Assembly (NCBI GenBank): GCA_965151315.1
Contig: CBCTZG010000098.1
Coordinates: forward strand, 1-8,992
Reading direction: 5' to 3'
Source of the DNA: Avimonoglobus sp965151315
GTDB taxonomy: Bacteria; Bacillota; Clostridia; UBA1381
Length of the DNA stretch: 8,992 nucleotides
The notes under the pieces were generated by a model, which was not told where the DNA came from, ran no database searches, and was given only the letters and a program-made list of their open reading frames with translations. Shown here piece by piece: positions 1-5,552 of this stretch (position 1 is the stretch's first letter; each line of letters starts with the position of its first letter). The position numbers and the translations under genes were made by a program.

Positions 1-78
1 AGGGCTATGCCCGAAAATGAAATACCCCCCGTTATACGGGGGGATATTTATTTATAGCTTGGTCCCACCCAAGCCAAC
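1..78 (-). promoter_or_regulatory. Structured 5' leader or small RNA, open at the left edge
   Basis: This stretch should be the first ~78 bases transcribed leftward from the promoter at 83-111. Three hairpins are visible, in transcript order. The first is GCTTGG/CCAAGC with a 6-base loop (57-74). The second has a 12-bp stem with one bulged A (20-49), built on seven G/C pairs (CCCCCCG/CGGGGGG) with a 5-base loop; on the minus strand it has A-rich sequence before it and the U-rich run TATTTCATTTTCG after it. The third is GGGC/GCCC with a 3-base loop (2-12). The middle hairpin resembles an intrinsic terminator of moderate quality. The segment may be an attenuator leader of a gene beyond the left edge, or a short RNA ending near base 10. 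No start codon is seen. No RNA family was recognised. Confidence 0.5.
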
Positions 79-82
79 ATCT

Positions 83-111
83 ATCATACTCGGTTATGAC
101 GGGTTTGTCAA
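83..111 (-). promoter_or_regulatory. Sigma-A promoter reading leftward
   Basis: On the minus strand a perfect -35 box TTGACA (106-111) is separated by exactly 17 bases from TATGAT (83-88), a 5/6 match to the -10 consensus. Transcription would start near 76-80 and run off the left edge. The promoter lies 145 bases beyond the stop codon of the minus-strand gene ending at 256, so the next transcription unit on that strand is independently driven. The surrounding 112-255 stretch is AT-rich; I see no gene and no convincing terminator in it. Confidence 0.8.
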
Positions 112-255
112 GTGTTTTGTTACGTATTTGTAATATTATTTTAAAAATTCTTAAATAAAGTAAAAATAGAAATATTTGTCTTTCGTTTTTGGATTATACA
201 TCAAGTATCCACAAATCAATATAGGGTACGTGTTCTAATCAGCGTGTTTTTATGT

Positions 256-2577
256 TTATTCCGTGGCAATAAAGCCGGTATCCTGGATCAGCTGTTTGCC
301 CGCGGCGCTTTGCAGGAAGGCGATCAGCTGTCTGGCGGGGGAGCCTGCCGGTTCATCCTTACGGATCACAGCACAGTAGTCCAGGGTGTAGGGATATGCG
401 CCGCTGGCGATGGTCTCCTGGGTGGGCGCTACGCCGTTCACCGCCGGAAGCTTTACGGTATCTTGATTGTGCATTTCTGTAAAGTAGTAATAGACAGAAT
501 AGCCGATGGAATTTTTCGCATTGTCATAATCGGCTACCACATCTACAATACCAGACATGGCGTCGATGGTTTTTTCCGTTTTCGCGTCCATCATGGGCTT
601 ATCCCGCATGACCAGGCTTTTCATGAGATTCTGGCTGCCTGCGCCCTCGTTTCGCTGGTAGGCGATAATTTCCGCATCCTCGCCGCCTGCGTCCTTCCAG
701 TTTGTAAGCTTTCCTTGGTAAATATCCTGGATCTGGGCTTCTGTCAGATTATTGACAGGGTTTTCCGCGTTCAGCAGGAAAACAAACCCTTCCTTTGCAA
801 AATTATACACTTCAAATTCTATGCCCGCTTCCTGGGCCATATCCAGAATCGACTGGACGGGCGTACCGGTGATCAGCATATCCACTTCTTTGTTGATCAG
901 GCGTTTATAAGAATTCGTAGTTTTGGTGTGGCTGATAAAATCCTGTGCGTTGGTTATCCCCAGCATCCGTTCCGCCAGCGCGTAGGAAAGAGGAAGCGTG
1001 GCAGTAGAGCCATCAATTTGGGGATATTCATCCAAGGTCATAACCGGCTGGGGATAAGCCGCGGAAATTTCCGCCGATAATTCACCATAAACAGGGTTTG
1101 GGCGGTTTGTCATAATGACCATATTATCGGCAAAGGCCGTGGGATATCCTGTAAGCTCCGCCAGATACCGGGCGGGGATCATCGTGCGGTCATTGCATAT
1201 ATAGGGAGCCGCGTCCATGGTGACTGTCCGCGATTCCCGGCGCATAACCTCCAGATTGACAGCCTCTACATCCACCTCGGTATTGCCGACAGTCATCCGG
1301 ATCCTGCGGTCACTGTTTTGGAATGTAATTTCCCTGGTTTCTTCATCATACACAACCCAATATCCCAGCTTTTCCGCCAGAAAGCGGGCAGGGACAAAGA
1401 TCCGGTCCTCCTGGATCAGGGCCGGGGTATCCATCAGGGTGGTTTCCCCATTTACATATAGGCGGTTGTCTCCGGCCTTTAACGCTGCCACGGTATAGGC
1501 TTCCGGGAAGTCAATGGCTGGGAAGCTGGTTTCCGGCATGGGCCGGTCTTCCGGCTGGAATGCTGTGTCCGTTACTAAATAGCAGGTGTCTGTAAAGCCG
1601 CCCTCTTCGTCAAGCTCGGCAAACAGCAGGAGGCCCGGCTGAGGCGAGCCGAAATGCGTGATGTTTGCCGGCGCGGCCAATAGGGTTTCCAGCGTGGCGT
1701 AGTCACAAATAGCCGTTCCTGTTTCCGACAGGACAGACAAATATGGCGCGCTGCCGCTGAAATCCCCGATTTGATCCTGGGTAAACGCCGTCTTTTCCAT
1801 GTTTCCTTTGGTGTCCAGCCGGTAAAGGGCAGGATCACCGTCAAACTGCCCGTATGCAAAACCATAGCGGAACCCGTGAAATATGGATCCCTCCGGGACG
1901 GTAACCTTGGTTTGGCCTGTTTTATCTATAAAACGCTGGTTTACCGCCCCGGTGTCCGGATTGATATCAATGATGCTGAATAATCCATCGGAAAATTGGT
2001 TATACAGCATATAATAAAAATTAAAGTCAATTTGGGTACGGTAAGTTTCCTGCAGACTGGAATCCAGGAAAATCAGGTTGTCACCGTCTTCTATGCCAGT
2101 TCCCAGCAGCGCTGTAACACCGTTGTGAAAGTCGGAGGCGTGAAAGCCTTCTGGAATTTCGTATACGAAGTTTCCACTGCTGTCGATAATCATTTCCCTG
2201 CCGTGGTAAGTGACAACAGACAGGCCGTTTTCAAAGTCTGAAGCAAGATCAAACTGGGGACGAATAGCCCAGACGCCATCCCGGCCGATAAATCCGAATT
2301 TCTCAATGTCCCGGACATACACCCGCGCCAGATCCTCTTGGAACGGGGATACTTGAAAGGTTTCTAAAAATTCTGCCGGCGCCAGCCCTGTGCTTTGGAA
2401 AAAAGCGTCCGATACATACAGCCCCGCCGCATATAAGTCGGCTGTTTCCCGACTGATTTCCTGCACGAAAAACCGCTCTCCCAGCCCTTCAAAGGGATAG
2501 CTTCCGTCTTGCGCGAGGGCCGGCCCGGCCGGCAGGAGCATGACGGCGGCCAAAAGGGCCGCGATCCATTTTTTCAC
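256..2577 (-). CDS. Secreted WG-repeat / stalk-domain / PstS-like substrate-binding protein
   Basis: 773 residues, GTG start, with AGGAGG (2586-2591) 8 bases upstream. Residues 1-22 form a signal peptide: KK, a hydrophobic run, then ALA before QDGS. There is no lipobox cysteine, so free secretion or wall association is expected rather than a lipoprotein. Residues ~90-260 contain degenerate WG-type repeats (GFIGRDGVWAIRPQFD at 95-110, then similar units). Residues ~373-490 resemble the copper-amine-oxidase N-terminal/stalk domain, with two RTMIPARYLAE-like units (RIFVPARFLAE at 392-402, RTMIPARYLAE at 464-474). Residues ~515-773 resemble PstS-type phosphate-binding proteins: DGSTAT at 522-527, LTEAQIQDIYQGKLTNW at 611-627, and RNEGAGSQN at 642-650 at the usual ligand-binding loop. 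No pstCAB genes are adjacent. Phosphate or another small anion is the likely ligand, by inference; a sensor or adhesive role is possible. Confidence 0.8.
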   Translation of the reverse strand: MKKWIAALLAAVMLLPAGPALAQDGSYPFEGLGERFFVQEISRETADLYAAGLYVSDAFFQSTGLAPAEFLETFQVSPFQEDLARVYVRDIEKFGFIGRDGVWAIRPQFDLASDFENGLSVVTYHGREMIIDSSGNFVYEIPEGFHASDFHNGVTALLGTGIEDGDNLIFLDSSLQETYRTQIDFNFYYMLYNQFSDGLFSIIDINPDTGAVNQRFIDKTGQTKVTVPEGSIFHGFRYGFAYGQFDGDPALYRLDTKGNMEKTAFTQDQIGDFSGSAPYLSVLSETGTAICDYATLETLLAAPANITHFGSPQPGLLLFAELDEEGGFTDTCYLVTDTAFQPEDRPMPETSFPAIDFPEAYTVAALKAGDNRLYVNGETTLMDTPALIQEDRIFVPARFLAEKLGYWVVYDEETREITFQNSDRRIRMTVGNTEVDVEAVNLEVMRRESRTVTMDAAPYICNDRTMIPARYLAELTGYPTAFADNMVIMTNRPNPVYGELSAEISAAYPQPVMTLDEYPQIDGSTATLPLSYALAERMLGITNAQDFISHTKTTNSYKRLINKEVDMLITGTPVQSILDMAQEAGIEFEVYNFAKEGFVFLLNAENPVNNLTEAQIQDIYQGKLTNWKDAGGEDAEIIAYQRNEGAGSQNLMKSLVMRDKPMMDAKTEKTIDAMSGIVDVVADYDNAKNSIGYSVYYYFTEMHNQDTVKLPAVNGVAPTQETIASGAYPYTLDYCAVIRKDEPAGSPARQLIAFLQSAAGKQLIQDTGFIATE

Positions 2578-2605
2578 GATTCTCGCCTCCTGATTTTTTT
2601 CTTTT

Positions 2606-2614
2606 ATTGTATCA
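2606..2614 (-). promoter_or_regulatory. Extended -10 promoter for the secreted binding protein
   Basis: On the minus strand TGATACAAT combines a TGn extension with a 5/6 match to TATAAT. It lies about 28 bases before the GTG start, after the gap terminator, so the gene can be transcribed on its own. No good -35 hexamer is seen at the right distance, which is tolerated by extended -10 promoters. Confidence 0.5.
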
Positions 2615-2651
2615 CAGGCGGAAAGAAAAAGCTATGGTTTTCATACTTTTG

Positions 2652-2684
2652 TAAACAAAAAGCCGTATTCCGGAGAATACGGCT
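2652..2684 (-). terminator. Intrinsic terminator of gap
   Basis: On the minus strand a perfect 10-bp stem (AGCCGTATTC/GAATACGGCT, 2661-2684) with the 4-base loop TCCG is followed directly by TTTTGTTT. It starts 18 bases after the gap stop codon and separates gap from the downstream secreted protein gene. Confidence 0.92.
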
Positions 2685-2702
2685 TAACATTTCATTAGAA
2701 AC

Positions 2703-3713
2703 TTATTTTAATTCAGAGAAATATTTGATTGTCCGAACCATCTGGCTGGTGTAGGAGTTTTCATTGTCATACCAGGAAACAACCTGTACCTCATATAAAT
2801 CGTCGCTGATGGGGGAAACCATGGTCTGTGTCGCATCGAACAGGGAACCATAGGTGATGCCCACAACATCGGAGGAAACAATTTCATCGGTGTTGTAGCC
2901 GAAGGAATCAGAAGAGGCAGCCTTCATGGCAGCGTTGATCCCCTCAACGGTTACGTCCTTACCCTTTACAACCGCAGTCAGAATCGTGGTAGAACCTGTG
3001 GGAACAGGAACACGCTGTGCGGAACCGATCAGCTTGCCGTTCAGCTCCGGAATAACCAGGCCGATTGCCTTCGCGGCGCCGGTGGAGTTGGGAACAATGT
3101 TCACAGCGCCGGCCCTCGCCCGTCTCAGATCGCCCTTTCTGTGGGGGCCGTCCAGGATCATCTGGTCACCTGTGTAAGCGTGGATGGTAGACATGATACC
3201 AGACTGGATAGGCGCGTAGTCGTTCAGCGCTTTCGCCATAGGCGCCAGACAGTTGGTTGTGCAGGAAGCAGCGGAAATGATCTTATCATCCGCAGTCAGG
3301 GTGTTTTCGTTTACGCTGAATACGATGGTCTTCAGGTCGTTGCCCGCAGGTGCGGAGATAACAACCTTTTTTGCACCGGCGTCCAGATGAGCCTGGCTCT
3401 TTGCCTTTGAGGTGTAGAAGCCTGTGCATTCCAAAACAACATCAACGCCGATCTGGCCCCAGGGGAGTTCAGCCGCGTTGGCCATCGCGTAGATCTTGAT
3501 TTCCTTGCCGTCAACAACGATCGCATCGTCTTTTGCTTCAACCTGCTTGTTGTACCGGCCCTGGGCGGAGTCGTATTTCAACAGGTGCGCCAGCATTTTC
3601 GGGCTTGTCAGGTCGTTGATCGCCACAACCTCGTAGCCTTCCGCGCCGAACATCTGTCTGAATGCCAGACGGCCGATCCGGCCAAAACCGTTAATAGCAA
3701 CTTTAACTGCCAT
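2703..3713 (-). CDS. gap: Glyceraldehyde-3-phosphate dehydrogenase, NAD-dependent type
   Basis: This is the cytosolic glycolytic enzyme that oxidises and phosphorylates glyceraldehyde 3-phosphate to 1,3-bisphosphoglycerate. The 336-residue length is normal for the family. Visible signatures are the N-terminal Rossmann motif INGFGRIGR (7-15); D34 in AINDL, which fits NAD preference; the active-site motif SAASCTTNC with catalytic Cys151; the general-base His178 in STIHAYT; and the phosphate-site segments around NSTGAAKA (209-216) and RVPVPTGS (234-241). The start is set by AGGAGGA (3721-3727) placed 7 bases before ATG. The gene is monocistronic: own promoter upstream, strong terminator downstream, and divergent from the ribosomal operon. 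No pgk, tpi or cggR-like gene lies beside it, although these often accompany gap in Firmicutes. Confidence 0.98.
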   Translation of the reverse strand: MAVKVAINGFGRIGRLAFRQMFGAEGYEVVAINDLTSPKMLAHLLKYDSAQGRYNKQVEAKDDAIVVDGKEIKIYAMANAAELPWGQIGVDVVLECTGFYTSKAKSQAHLDAGAKKVVISAPAGNDLKTIVFSVNENTLTADDKIISAASCTTNCLAPMAKALNDYAPIQSGIMSTIHAYTGDQMILDGPHRKGDLRRARAGAVNIVPNSTGAAKAIGLVIPELNGKLIGSAQRVPVPTGSTTILTAVVKGKDVTVEGINAAMKAASSDSFGYNTDEIVSSDVVGITYGSLFDATQTMVSPISDDLYEVQVVSWYDNENSYTSQMVRTIKYFSELK

Positions 3714-3745
3714 AATGTATTCCTCCTAAAAGAATAATTTATTGT

Positions 3746-3758
3746 TAAGCATTGCTTA
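3746..3758. repeat. 13-bp palindrome in the gap 5' UTR
   Basis: TAAGCA/TGCTTA arms flank a single central base. The site sits just downstream of the predicted gap start point (about 3761) and before the ribosome binding site, a position suited to an operator. No regulator family is identified. Confidence 0.4.
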
Positions 3759-3767
3759 TCGCTCTAT

Positions 3768-3796
3768 ATTTTACCGCATTTTCATGAAATATACAA
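3768..3796 (-). promoter_or_regulatory. gap promoter
   Basis: On the minus strand TTGTAT (3791-3796) and TAAAAT (3768-3773) are separated by exactly 17 bases. This gives a start point near 3761 and a 5' UTR of about 48 bases. A-rich DNA lies upstream of the -35 box (minus-strand A-tracts at 3809-3833), which could act as an UP element. Confidence 0.7.
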
Positions 3797-3837
3797 CCCT
3801 TTCCGTTATTTTTTTGTCATTTTTTTCTTTTTTGTTC

Positions 3838-3865
3838 AATTTTCCGGGGGTTTGTCCGGAAAATT
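3838..3865. repeat. Perfect 10-bp inverted repeat upstream of gap
   Basis: AATTTTCCGG (3838-3847) and CCGGAAAATT (3856-3865) are exact reverse complements with an 8-base spacer. The element lies about 42 bases upstream of the gap -35 box and about 134 bases upstream of the str operon -35 box. It could be a protein-binding site. Its U-tract is poor and no gene ends upstream of it on either strand, so a terminator role is unlikely. Confidence 0.5.
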
Positions 3866-3948
3866 TGTTGCTTTTGTTTTCCGCACAATATATGGTGGCT
3901 CGTTCGGCAGCTTATACTATGGGTTGAATATTTTCCGGGAGGGTTTGT
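3839..3948. repeat. Pair of direct repeats in the gap/str divergent region
   Basis: ATTTTCCGGGGGTTTGT (3839-3855) recurs as ATTTTCCGGGAGGGTTTGT (3930-3948), differing by two inserted bases, 91 bases apart. The first copy overlaps the left arm of the inverted repeat at 3838-3865. Both copies lie between the gap and str promoters. Paired regulator sites are one explanation; a small duplication is another. Confidence 0.5.
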
Positions 3949-3976
3949 GAAAAGTGCTGAAAACGGCTTGTTTATG

Positions 3977-4028
3977 CGAAAAAAAATAGAAAAAAGCCTT
4001 GACATCCCATGGTTGGATTTGGTATACT
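3977..4028 (+). promoter_or_regulatory. Main promoter of the str operon
   Basis: TTGACA (3999-4004) is followed after 18 bases by TATACT (4023-4028), a 5/6 match to the -10 consensus. An A-tract (3980-3996) sits directly upstream of the -35 box, like an UP element of a highly expressed promoter. The start point would be near 4035, leaving about 34 bases before the first start codon. The divergent gap promoter is about 200 bases away. Confidence 0.8.
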
Positions 4029-4068
4029 TGTGTATGCTGGACTGTAGTATGGAATACGGGGTGGTAAG

Positions 4069-4314
4069 ATGATTTCCGAAGCGGAAAGAAAGAATTTGCG
4101 GATCGGGTTCAAGCAGGTGCAGAAGGCATTTTCCACGGGTAAAGTGGGGAAGGTGTTTTTAGCGGAGGACTGCGAGGATAAGATCAAGCTGCCCGTGGCC
4201 CAAAAGGCCCAGGCGTATTCTGTACCGGTTTTTTATACGCAGACTATGCGCCAGCTGGGTGAACTCTGCGGCATTGACGTAGGCGCGTCCTGCGCCGTGG
4301 TGCTGGAAGAATAA
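4069..4314 (+). CDS. L7Ae/L30e-family K-turn RNA-binding protein (YbxF/RplGB-like)
   Basis: 81 residues, matching the usual ~82 residues of the small bacterial L7Ae-like proteins encoded just before rpsL in Firmicutes. In those relatives the protein binds kink-turn RNA and associates with the ribosome. Visible family features are the N-terminal IGFKQVQKAF segment (12-21) with the basic GKVGKV stretch (24-29), the acidic turn LAEDCEDKIK (31-40), and the C-terminal hallmark CGIDVGASCAVVL (67-79), which shapes the RNA-binding surface. The start follows a weak GGGGTGG site (4058-4064) with only 4 bases of spacing, weaker than any other ribosome binding site in the window, so lower translation than its neighbours is expected. 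It is the first gene of the operon and lies 68 bases before rpsL. It could also be annotated as ribosomal protein L7Ae-like. Confidence 0.88.
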   Translation: MISEAERKNLRIGFKQVQKAFSTGKVGKVFLAEDCEDKIKLPVAQKAQAYSVPVFYTQTMRQLGELCGIDVGASCAVVLEE

Positions 4315-4319
4315 AACGG

Positions 4320-4345
4320 TTATACCGCGCCAAAGCGCGTTATAA
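4320..4345 (+). promoter_or_regulatory. Hairpin between the L7Ae-like gene and rpsL
   Basis: TTATA-C-CGCGC and GCGCG-T-TATAA form an 11-position stem with one C/T mismatch and a 4-base CAAA loop, starting 5 bases after the upstream stop codon. The right arm runs into TATAAT (4341-4346), which could serve as a -10 box, but no matching -35 box is seen. It may be an RNA-processing or partial attenuation site that lets rpsL and the L7Ae-like gene be expressed at different levels. Confidence 0.4.
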
Positions 4346-4382
4346 TATAAATTATCAAAACAATGAGGAGGTGTAACACGGT

Positions 4383-4805
4383 ATGCCAACATTTAATCAA
4401 TTAGTCAGAAAAGGAAGACAGACTTCTGTGAAAAAGTCTACGGCGCCGGCTCTGCAGAAGAGCTTAAACTCTTTGAAGAAGCGGACCAACGACCACAGCT
4501 CGCCGCAAAAGCGGGGTGTCTGCACAGCGGTCAGAACAGCGACGCCGAAGAAGCCGAACTCCGCGCTGCGGAAAATCGCCAGAGTCCGGCTGACAAACGG
4601 TATTGAGGTCACTGCGTATATTCCGGGAATCGGACATAACCTGCAGGAGCACAGTGTCGTTCTGATCAGAGGCGGAAGAGTCAAGGACCTGCCTGGTACA
4701 AGATACCACATCATCCGCGGTACGCTTGACGCCCAGGGCGTGGCTAACCGGAAGCAGGGCCGTTCCAAGTACGGCGCGAAGAGACCGAAGCCGGAAAAGA
4801 AATAA
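4383..4805 (+). CDS. rpsL: 30S ribosomal protein S12
   Basis: S12 sits at the decoding centre of the small subunit and contributes to tRNA selection accuracy. The 140-residue length and the ~13-residue insert at about 26-38 match the Firmicute form rather than the shorter E. coli form. Conserved blocks are SPQKRGVCT (40-48), TPKKPNSALRK (54-64), GHNLQEHSVVLIRGGRVKDLPG (84-105) and the basic tail RSKYGAKRPK. The lysines equivalent to E. coli K43 and K88, where streptomycin-resistance changes occur, are K56 and K101 and are unchanged. The aspartate equivalent to the RimO methylthiolation site is D102. The start is set by GAGGAGGTG (4365-4373), an almost full complement of the 16S tail, 9 bases before ATG. 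Confidence 0.98.
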   Translation: MPTFNQLVRKGRQTSVKKSTAPALQKSLNSLKKRTNDHSSPQKRGVCTAVRTATPKKPNSALRKIARVRLTNGIEVTAYIPGIGHNLQEHSVVLIRGGRVKDLPGTRYHIIRGTLDAQGVANRKQGRSKYGAKRPKPEKK

Positions 4806-4959
4806 TCTTGCTAATATCACATGATTAGTGCATATCGGGTTATATCTATCTATATAATATCGTATACGCACAACGGGGCGCTGAAAGACTGCGCTCAGAG
4901 TACCGGTGATATTCATACGGCGGCAAAGACCGTCAGTGATTATGAAGGAGGGAAGTAAC
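4806..4959 (+). other. Long structured rpsL-rpsG spacer
   Basis: These 154 bases hold no credible gene. The first half is AT-rich and contains TATAAT (4853-4858) without a good -35 box. The second half holds a small hairpin, GGGCGC/GCGCTC with a 9-base loop (4876-4896, one G-U pair), and the ribosome binding site GAAGGAGGG (4944-4952). In E. coli the equivalent spacer carries the S7 autoregulatory target; a similar role here is only an inference. Confidence 0.5.
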
Positions 4960-5430
4960 GTGCCAAGAAAAGGTTATATTGCAAAGAGGGAAGTTCTTGC
5001 AGATCCTATTTATCAAAGCGTGGTCGTGACCAAGCTGATCAATAATATCATGCTGGACGGTAAGCGGGGTGTAGCCCAGCGGATCGTTTACGACGCGTTT
5101 GACATTATCAAGGAAAAAACCGGCAAAGACCCCTTAGAGGTGTTTACCCAGGCGATGGACAATATTATGCCTGTGCTGGAAGTTAAGGCAAGACGTGTGG
5201 GCGGCGCCACATACCAGGTGCCCATGGAGGTTCGTCCGGAGCGGCGGCAGACCCTGGGCCTGCGCTGGCTGACCCGCTACGCCCGTGAGCGCGGCGAAAA
5301 GACCATGCGCGAGCGTCTGGCCAACGAGCTCATAGACGCTTTGAACGGGACCGGCGGTTCTGTGAAGAAGCGCGAGGATACCCACAAAATGGCAGAAGCC
5401 AACAAGGCTTTCGCGCACTACCGCTGGTAG
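4960..5430 (+). CDS. rpsG: 30S ribosomal protein S7
   Basis: S7 nucleates assembly of the 30S head by binding the 3' domain of 16S rRNA and lines the exit-site region. From the GTG at 4960 it is 156 residues, the usual bacterial length, and begins MPRKGYIAKRE as in relatives. An in-frame ATG at 4906 would add 18 unrelated residues. The GTG is preferred because the GAAGGAGGG site (4944-4952) is 7 bases before it and the family N-terminus begins there. Signatures are DPIYQSVVVTKLINNIMLDGK (15-35), KARRVGGATYQVPMEVRPERRQTLGLRWL (76-104) and the C-terminal EDTHKMAEANKAFAHYRW. It lies 122 bases before fusA. Confidence 0.97.
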   Translation: MPRKGYIAKREVLADPIYQSVVVTKLINNIMLDGKRGVAQRIVYDAFDIIKEKTGKDPLEVFTQAMDNIMPVLEVKARRVGGATYQVPMEVRPERRQTLGLRWLTRYARERGEKTMRERLANELIDALNGTGGSVKKREDTHKMAEANKAFAHYRW

Positions 5431-5436
5431 AGGCCA

Positions 5437-5489
5437 TTTTCCCCGTTTTTTCGGGGCAAAACCGGTATGCTTTGCCGGTTTTGGGAAAA
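5437..5489 (+). promoter_or_regulatory. Overlapping hairpins in the rpsG-fusA spacer
   Basis: The first hairpin is TTTTCCCCG/CGGGG-c-AAAA with a TTTTTT loop (5437-5461). The second is AAAACCGG/CCGGTTTT with a 9-base loop (5458-5482). The two share the AAAA at 5458-5461, so they compete at their bases. A third pairing, TTTTCCC (5437-5443) with GGGAAAA (5483-5489), would exclude the first. The arrangement could be a partial terminator, attenuator or processing site setting the fusA:rpsG ratio. The remaining spacer up to 5552 holds CGTTTT/AAAACG (5521-5533) and the fusA ribosome binding site. Confidence 0.5.
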
Positions 5490-5552
5490 GCTAAAAATAA
5501 CGAACATTCGGTTTGTTCTGCGTTTTAAAAACGTAAGAAAGGAGGAAATATC

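Noticed and set aside
191..210. Imperfect hairpin as terminator for the PstS-like gene
   Set aside because: The stem has only six pairs with a 2-base bulge, and no U-tract follows on the minus strand.
193..220. Possible second leftward promoter (TATAAT at 193-198, TTGATT-like at 214-219)
   Set aside because: The spacing is 15-16 bases with a poor -35 match; the promoter at 83-111 is far better. AT-rich DNA gives such matches by chance.
244..1080. 278-codon plus-strand open frame
   Set aside because: It lies antisense to the PstS-like coding sequence, shows no family motif, lacks a good ribosome binding site, and is explained by codon bias of the gene on the other strand.
3913..3918. TATACT as an extra plus-strand promoter for the str operon
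   Set aside because: No -35 hexamer is found at 16-18 bases upstream; the TTGACA/TATACT pair at 3999-4028 explains the operon.
4906..4959. Upstream ATG extending S7 by 18 residues
   Set aside because: The extension has no ribosome binding site and is not family-like, whereas the GTG at 4960 has GAAGGAGGG at proper spacing and gives the standard 156 residues.
5501..5518. LexA/SOS-box-like GAACA-N7-TGTTC before fusA
   Set aside because: The half-sites are too far apart for the Firmicute LexA box, and SOS control of fusA is not expected.
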